Below, one piece after another: positions 6,233 to 10,307 of a stretch of DNA of 10,307 bases. This stretch comes from Anaerolineales bacterium (GTDB lineage Bacteria > Chloroflexota > Anaerolineae > Anaerolineales > Villigracilaceae). Position numbers and translations under genes: made by a program. The notes under the pieces are model-generated. The model had not been told where the DNA came from, searched no databases, and saw only the letters and a program-made list of their open reading frames with translations. The DNA lies in contig JAOZOM010000015.1 in assembly GCA_029933275.1 (NCBI GenBank), forward strand, positions 1 to 10,307, given 5' to 3'. Each line of letters starts with the position of its first letter. Within the stretch, counting starts at the first letter, position 1.

Positions 6233-7225
6233 ATGGAATACAGACGTTTAGGGTCATCAGGGTTAAAAATTTCTGCACTTTCTTTTGGCGCGTGGGTCAC
6301 TTTTAGCGACCAAATTGGCGAAAAGGTTGCGCAAAAAATGATGCAAGCCGCGATGGATGCGGGCGTGAACTTTTTCGATAATGCCGAAGTTTACGCGGGT
6401 GGCGAAGCAGAAAAAATGATGGGGAAAGTTGTCAAAAAAGCGGGTTGGAAACGTTCCGATTTGGTTTTTTCGACCAAGATTTTTTGGGGCGGCGAGGGCG
6501 TGAACGACAAAGGGCTTTCTCGTAAACATATCATCGAGGGCGTGGATGCGGCGTTGGCTCGCCTGCAAATGGATTATGTGGATTTGGTTTTCGCACATCG
6601 TCCCGACATGCACACGCCCATCGAAGAAACGGTGCGCGCTTTTAACCATGTGATTGATCAGGGCAAAGCCTTTTATTGGGGAACGAGCGAATGGAGCGCG
6701 GTGCAGATTATGGAAGCGCACGGGATCGCGCGTGAATTGGGCTTAATCCCGCCCACGATGGAACAGCCGCAATATCACATGTTCCATCGTGAACGCGTCG
6801 AGGCAGAGTACGCGCAACTTTATGAAGATATTGGTCTAGGGACAACGGTTTGGTCTCCATTGGCGAGCGGTATATTGACCGGCAAATATAACGAAGCAAT
6901 GCCCAAAGGGACGCGCGCAACGCTGAAAGGATACGAGTGGTTGCGAAGACGTTTCACCGATGCAGAAGCGAAGCAAAAAATCGACAAAGTTGGTGAGTTG
7001 CTTCCGATTGCCGAAGAACTCGGTTGCACGATGGCGCAACTTGCCTTGGCGTGGACCTTGAAAAATCCTCATGTGAGTACCACTATCACTGGTGCATCTC
7101 GTGTGGAGCAGGTCGTTGAAAATATGAAGGCGATTGATTATGTTGAGAAACTCACCCCAGAGGTGATGGAGAAGATTGAGGGAATTTTGGATAATAAACC
7201 CGCCGAAGAAGTGGATTGGCGGTAG
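6233..7225 (+). CDS. Aldo/keto reductase, Kv-beta-like (AKR6-type)
   Basis: This 330-residue (beta/alpha)8-barrel NADPH-dependent oxidoreductase would reduce aldehydes or ketones in the cytoplasm. The catalytic tetrad is complete: Asp49 and Tyr54 (FFDNAEVYAGG), Lys82 (STKIFWGG) and His122 (FAHRPD). The sequence closely follows animal voltage-gated potassium channel beta subunits and their bacterial relatives: GLSRKHIIEGVDAALARLQ, YVDLVFAHRPD, TPIEETVRA, YWGTSEWSA, EQPQYHMFHRERVE, WSPLASGILTGKY, LKGYEWLRRRF and the cofactor-binding GASRVEQVVENMKAI. Bacterial members reduce varied carbonyl substrates such as methylglyoxal-like compounds; the actual substrate cannot be told from sequence. Length is normal. 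It follows the degenerate SDR by 10 bases and is closed by a terminator, so the two genes form a bicistronic unit. Confidence 0.93.
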   Translation: MEYRRLGSSGLKISALSFGAWVTFSDQIGEKVAQKMMQAAMDAGVNFFDNAEVYAGGEAEKMMGKVVKKAGWKRSDLVFSTKIFWGGEGVNDKGLSRKHIIEGVDAALARLQMDYVDLVFAHRPDMHTPIEETVRAFNHVIDQGKAFYWGTSEWSAVQIMEAHGIARELGLIPPTMEQPQYHMFHRERVEAEYAQLYEDIGLGTTVWSPLASGILTGKYNEAMPKGTRATLKGYEWLRRRFTDAEAKQKIDKVGELLPIAEELGCTMAQLALAWTLKNPHVSTTITGASRVEQVVENMKAIDYVEKLTPEVMEKIEGILDNKPAEEVDWR

Positions 7226-7240
7226 TTCGCGAGTTTTGCG

Positions 7241-7280
7241 AAAAAAGGCTCTCGCTTCTTTTGAAACGGGGGCTTTTTTT
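7241..7280 (+). terminator. Intrinsic terminator of the SDR-AKR operon
   Basis: GGCTCTCG (7247-7254) pairs with CGGGGGCT (7267-7274), using a few G-U pairs, around an inner TTC-TTTT-GAA mini-stem. The hairpin is preceded by six A and followed by a run of T to 7280. It starts about 20 bases after the AKR stop codon. Confidence 0.8.
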
Positions 7281-7311
7281 ATTTTGATTACCTTATTTTT
7301 TTCTATGACTT

Positions 7312-7487
7312 TACTGCAAAAAGGTCGCTTCACCACGAAGGACTCAAAGGAGCACAAAGTTTTTTGTTTTTAAGGGAAAAATGCCAAAGACTTGTCTTTT
7401 TGAGTAGAAACTCATTTTTTACGCTCATTTTTCAAGGTTTTTCTTCGTGAACTTTGTGCTCTTTGTGGTGAGGTAGTTTTTGCAGTA
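7312..7487. repeat. Inverted-repeat element with opposed 9-bp arrays
   Basis: TACTGCAAAAA (7312-7322) is perfectly repeated in inverted form at 7477-7487. Inside it, CACCAC (7331-7336) pairs with GTGGTG (7465-7470). Each arm then carries three 9-base units: CACGAAGGA, CTCAAAGGA, GCACAAAGT (7334-7360) and, inverted, CTTCGTGAA, CTTTGTGCT, CTTTGTGGT (7443-7469). The centre holds two small hairpins (AAAGAC/GTCTTT at 7386-7399 and TGAGT/ACTCA at 7401-7414, the latter followed by six T). The layout matches the element at 5058-5511 although the flanking arms differ in sequence. Confidence 0.7.
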
Positions 7488-7504
7488 GACTCTTCTACGC
7501 GATG

Positions 7505-7548
7505 GGATTAAAAAAACCGCGAAAATCTGCTTTATCTGCGTTTTATCC
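7505..7548. repeat. Short inverted repeat enclosing an ATCTGC 9-base repeat
   Basis: ATCTGC occurs at 7525-7530 and 7534-7539, exactly nine bases apart, between imperfect inverted arms (GGATTAAAAAAACCGC on the left, GCGTTTTATCC on the right). I recall similar 'AATCTGCGTAATCTGCG' strings from intergenic DNA of many environmental bacteria. The remainder of the gap up to the -10 box at 7634 shows nothing further. Confidence 0.45.
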
Positions 7549-7633
7549 AACGCATGTAGGGTAGAGAAATTCGTAATACCTATCACGAGCTTTTTGCAAT
7601 GCAATTGTAGTAAACCCCAATCTACAGTTAAGC

Positions 7634-7645
7634 TATACTAAAATT
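7634..7645 (+). promoter_or_regulatory. -10 box positioned for leaderless transcription of the kinase gene
   Basis: TATACT occupies 7634-7639, and six bases (AAAATT) separate it from the ATG at 7646. This is the same spacing as before the M23 peptidase gene. No Shine-Dalgarno sequence is present upstream of the ATG, and the -35 region is not recognisable. Confidence 0.55.
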
Positions 7646-8869
7646 ATGATAAAAAAAGCGCAACCCCACGATAAAATTCCCTTGCTACGATTGGCGTATA
7701 AAGGGCTGGAAGAGGCAGAGTTAGAAGAAATTGCGAGATTAACGAAATTCTGTTCTTATCCCACCAACCATGTTTTATGCCGCGAAGGCGCGGATGAAAA
7801 TGTTCTCTATATTGTCGCGGAGGGGAATGTGGTGATTGCTCAAAAAATGAGCGATGACCGCGAGCGGATTTTACGCGTAGGTGGGAAAGGCGATGTGGTG
7901 GGGGAGATGGCGCTCATCCAAAACGCGCCGCGTTCGGCGAGTGTGCGGACAATTAGCGCATGTACAATGTTGGAAATGAAAAAAAAGGATTTTGAAACCA
8001 TCCTGAGTCGCAGTCCCCGCATGGCGATTGATATTATCCGCATCACGTTGGATCGCATCCGAGAGAATGACCAAGTTGCGATAGCCGATTTGCAGAAAAC
8101 CAATAAAGTGCTCCGCCAATTAGATCGAAATAAACTGGAATTTATTCAAGTTACCGCCCATGAGCTACGCACGCCCCTAACTGTTTTGAAGGGCTATGTC
8201 AATATGTTGCATTCATTTCCTGATGTCAAGGATAATCCCCTTTTGAGCGAAGTCCTTGAGGGGATTAACAAAGGCTCTGAGCGAATGCACGAGGTGGTTA
8301 ACACAATGCTGGATGTGACGCGGATTGATGCGGACGTTTTAAAAGTTGCTTTTGTTCCTGTTTCTTTGAAGCAAATAATTAATGAAATTGTGCATGGTTT
8401 TTCAAAAGCCGTTGAAGAACGCAATATAGAAATTCTGATTGAGTATGATGAAAAAACGCCCAATATCAAAGCCGACCCCGGTCTGATTGAGAAAGCACTA
8501 TATCACCTCATCGTCAACGCGATTAAATACACCCCCGATGGCGGGCGCGTTTATATCAGCACATATCCCATTTTAATGAGCGATAATGGCGATGGCGTTG
8601 AGATTGCAGTCAAAGATACGGGAATTGGTCTCGACCCCGAACACCATGAACTGGTCTTTGAGAAATTCTATCAAGTGGGCAGTGTCGCCACTCATTCATC
8701 GGGAAAGACTGCTTTTAAGGGCGGCGGGGCAGGGTTGGGATTGGCAATTGTGAGCGGCGTAGCCCGCGCACACGGGGGCAAAGTTTGGGTGGATAGCGCG
8801 GGATGTGATGAGACGCAGTATCCGGGGAGCACCTTTCATTTGCAAATTCCCGTTAATTCACAGATATAA
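7646..8869 (+). CDS. Soluble sensor histidine kinase with cyclic-nucleotide-binding domain
   Basis: The 407-residue product has an N-terminal cNMP-binding domain of the CRP/PKA-regulatory type (about residues 14-130). Its phosphate-binding cassette GEMALIQNAPRSASV (86-100) keeps the Glu and Arg that grip a cyclic nucleotide. A helical linker (130-165, probably coiled coil) leads to a HisKA domain with H-box VTAHELRTPL (phosphorylated His172), then an HATPase_c domain with N-box LIVNAIKYTP (Asn291), G1 DTGIGL (324-329), F-box FEKFYQV and G2 GGGAGLGLAI (359-368). All kinase motifs are intact. There is no membrane segment, so it senses a cytoplasmic signal, possibly cAMP or cGMP, and phosphorylates an unknown response regulator encoded elsewhere. 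It stands alone between a repeat-rich gap and a terminator and appears to be transcribed as a leaderless monocistronic mRNA. Confidence 0.93.
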   Translation: MIKKAQPHDKIPLLRLAYKGLEEAELEEIARLTKFCSYPTNHVLCREGADENVLYIVAEGNVVIAQKMSDDRERILRVGGKGDVVGEMALIQNAPRSASVRTISACTMLEMKKKDFETILSRSPRMAIDIIRITLDRIRENDQVAIADLQKTNKVLRQLDRNKLEFIQVTAHELRTPLTVLKGYVNMLHSFPDVKDNPLLSEVLEGINKGSERMHEVVNTMLDVTRIDADVLKVAFVPVSLKQIINEIVHGFSKAVEERNIEILIEYDEKTPNIKADPGLIEKALYHLIVNAIKYTPDGGRVYISTYPILMSDNGDGVEIAVKDTGIGLDPEHHELVFEKFYQVGSVATHSSGKTAFKGGGAGLGLAIVSGVARAHGGKVWVDSAGCDETQYPGSTFHLQIPVNSQI

Positions 8870-8937
8870 GCTGGGGATAAGGGGGCTTCGCGCGTGATTT
8901 TAGCTTGATTCCCTTTTTTAGCATGACGAGCAAAATG

Positions 8938-8976
8938 AGCATCTCGGCGAGAAATTCTCCGCCGGGATGCTTTTTT
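8938..8976 (+). terminator. Strong intrinsic terminator of the histidine kinase gene
   Basis: AGCATCTCGGCG (8938-8949) pairs over 12 bases (one G-U) with CGCCGGGATGCT (8960-8971), enclosing a 10-base loop that itself can pair AGA with TCT. Six T follow directly (8971-8976). It lies about 70 bases after the kinase stop codon. Confidence 0.9.
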
Positions 8977-9529
8977 GCAGAAGCTGCCATTTAAATGGGT
9001 GACAAACCTAAGGTCACGCGCGGTGCAGATGTCATATCCATCAAAAGGTATTTACAAGATGTTCAATTTATAGGATAATACAGGCGGTTGTGGGGGCTTA
9101 CGAGATATCTGAAATCAATAACTGCGCTTTTTTTCGTTGGGGAGAGGAGGGGCAGATACATTAATCGACAACTTATTAACACGTATCGTTGCTCAGAGCC
9201 ATTGGGCGATTGTGTTAAAAAATAGGTTGGGGGGAAGTGAATGATTGTTGAATATAAGTTGATATTTCCGCATAGCGGAGAAAAGGAGGATACTCCAAAA
9301 TAAAACCTGTATTTTTGAGCCAAGATTGTTTTAAAATGTTGTTTGCGGTAAAAGTATTTTATTTAATAGGTCCAAAGTGTTATCTTGTTTAAGAAAAAAT
9401 GAATTAGGGTGATAAACAGTGTCTATTGCGTTTTGGGAATAGTTTCACTTTTCCCTGCGGTAAACAACTGTTATTTTGGACGAAATTGAGTATATAGAAA
9501 TATATGCCTTAAAATTAGGAGAATATAAA
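8977..9529. other. Gene-poor gap upstream of the secreted protein gene
   Basis: Both strands lack a convincing coding frame. The sequence becomes AT-rich towards 9529 and has G-rich patches near 9139-9152 and 9227-9236. I could not match any riboswitch or structured RNA that I know. A weak 5-bp stem (GGGAA 9435-9439 with TTCCC 9451-9455) and a possible promoter (TTGGAC at 9476-9481 with an ATATAT-like -10 near 9500) precede the gene at 9530. The length would allow regulatory input or a small RNA, but nothing demonstrates one. Confidence 0.4.
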
Positions 9530-10307
9530 ATGAAGTCGAATACTGGGAAAGGCTTGGTTTTCAGCGTTATCTTAGCGGCTATAATGATGTTTTCATTGGT
9601 ACAGCCCGCTACAGCTAATAATGTTGATATGCCTACAGAGCAGGGCAATGGTCCTACAACCCCATTGCACCCTGTAGTTTCTCAATCTTTATATAATATT
9701 ACAACTGCGCCCCTGCGTGAAATCATGGAAACTTACGAGCCGCCGAAAGGTGACGGTAGTTTCAGAGTTGTCCCGAATAGACCCATGGTAGGCGGTAAGT
9801 TCGGCACAGCACCTGCGTCAGAACGCACTCCAGATATTAGTGTAGAAGGTATTACGGACACTACTGGTTTTGTTGATCCTCATCTCACCACCCCTTATGC
9901 CTCCTCTTCGCCCGTGCAAACGGTACGCTCTTTTGATGGGTTCAATATTTTGGATGATGTTGCTACCGTAGGCTATGGCATGGCTCCTCCGGATACAGAT
10001 GGGGCTGTTGGTCCTGACCATTATGTACAAATGATCAACACGGTATGGGGCGTTTTTGATAAAAACACCGGCGAAGTCATTGGTGGACCTTTCCCCAATA
10101 ATATATTTTGGGATGTGGCAGACACAGGCGATGCTTGTGAGGCCGATAATGACGGCGACGGGATTGTGCTTTATGACGAAGAAGCGGATCGTTGGCTTCT
10201 CTCACAATTTGCGATAAGCTCGGCGGATAATACCCCCGCACACCCTTATTATGAATGTATCGCGATTTCGGCATCACCTGACCCGCTAGGGGCTTGGAAT
10301 CTCTATG
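9530..10307 (+). CDS. Large secreted protein, N-terminal part (cut by window edge)
   Basis: The frame stays open for 259 codons to the right edge, so only the N-terminus is seen. AGGAG lies eight bases before the ATG. A Sec signal peptide is clear: basic start, hydrophobic core (residues 9-24) and an ATA cleavage site (probable cut after Ala29). A low-complexity, Pro/Thr-rich region follows. From about residue 133 there is a conserved-looking block: APPDTDGAVGPDHYVQMIN (152-170), VWGVFDKNTGEVIGGP, then DNDGDGIVLYDEEADRWLLSQFA and YECIAISASPDPLGAWNLY. I recall this combination from long secreted proteins of Chloroflexota and other phyla that I think contain beta-propeller-like repeats and C-terminal adhesion domains, but I cannot name a characterised family. 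DNDGDG may bind calcium. Role is unknown; a surface or extracellular location is well supported. Confidence 0.85.
   Translation, partial: MKSNTGKGLVFSVILAAIMMFSLVQPATANNVDMPTEQGNGPTTPLHPVVSQSLYNITTAPLREIMETYEPPKGDGSFRVVPNRPMVGGKFGTAPASERTPDISVEGITDTTGFVDPHLTTPYASSSPVQTVRSFDGFNILDDVATVGYGMAPPDTDGAVGPDHYVQMINTVWGVFDKNTGEVIGGPFPNNIFWDVADTGDACEADNDGDGIVLYDEEADRWLLSQFAISSADNTPAHPYYECIAISASPDPLGAWNLY

Noticed and set aside
9241..9303. 20-codon plus-strand frame (MIVEYKLIFPHSGEKEDTPK) after a G-rich stretch that could act as a ribosome site
   Set aside because: Too short to support without conservation; the G-run is not a proper Shine-Dalgarno match and no promoter is evident.
9063..9323. 86-residue minus-strand open frame in the long intergenic gap
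   Set aside because: Composition is unlike a protein with a fold, no ribosome site precedes it and no motif is recognisable; it probably arises by chance in the gap.
9445..9648. 67-residue minus-strand frame
   Set aside because: It overlaps the promoter region and signal peptide of the much better supported gene at 9530 on the other strand.

Overview
The window looks like chromosomal DNA from a member of the Chloroflexota, most likely an Anaerolineae relative. This is inferred from protein style: several lipoproteins with long Thr/Pro/Ala-rich linkers, two of them carrying an NBR1-type four-tryptophan (FW) domain behind a shared 'NAI-TAA-TV-A-L-TA' leader, plus a large secreted protein of a type I associate with that phylum. 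No rRNA, tRNA, CRISPR array, transposase or phage gene is visible.

Layout. Bases 52-4213 lie on the minus strand. Reading in the direction of transcription they encode a periplasmic-binding-protein-like lipoprotein (3179-4213), then from a good promoter at 3110-3137 a run of two FW-domain lipoproteins (2372-3058 and 1684-2295, separated by a perfect 15-bp palindrome), epoxyqueuosine reductase QueG (636-1706) and the nucleotide-pool sanitising pyrophosphatase RdgB (52-642). The last three genes overlap end to start, which suggests translational coupling. The plus strand begins at 4329 with a membrane-anchored M23/LysM-type metallopeptidase that appears leaderless. A 524-bp gap built of nested inverted repeats follows. 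Next comes a two-gene operon: a short-chain dehydrogenase homologue that has lost catalytic residues (5551-6222) and an intact Kv-beta-like aldo/keto reductase (6233-7225), closed by an intrinsic terminator. A second repeat-rich gap (7281-7633) precedes a probably leaderless soluble sensor histidine kinase with a cyclic-nucleotide-binding domain (7646-8869), also closed by a strong terminator. After about 550 bases without a convincing gene, a secreted protein starts at 9530 and runs off the right edge.

How the parts fit. QueG and RdgB are housekeeping functions (tRNA queuosine synthesis, removal of deaminated purine NTPs) attached to cell-surface lipoproteins of unknown role. The SDR/AKR pair suggests an NAD(P)-linked redox unit in which one partner is probably not a working dehydrogenase. 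The kinase has no response regulator in the window.

The most unusual material is (1) the degenerate SDR beside an intact AKR, (2) three intergenic elements made of opposed arrays of degenerate 9-bp units inside inverted arms, and (3) two genes whose -10 box lies exactly six bases before the ATG. I do not see a complete new defence or biosynthetic system here.
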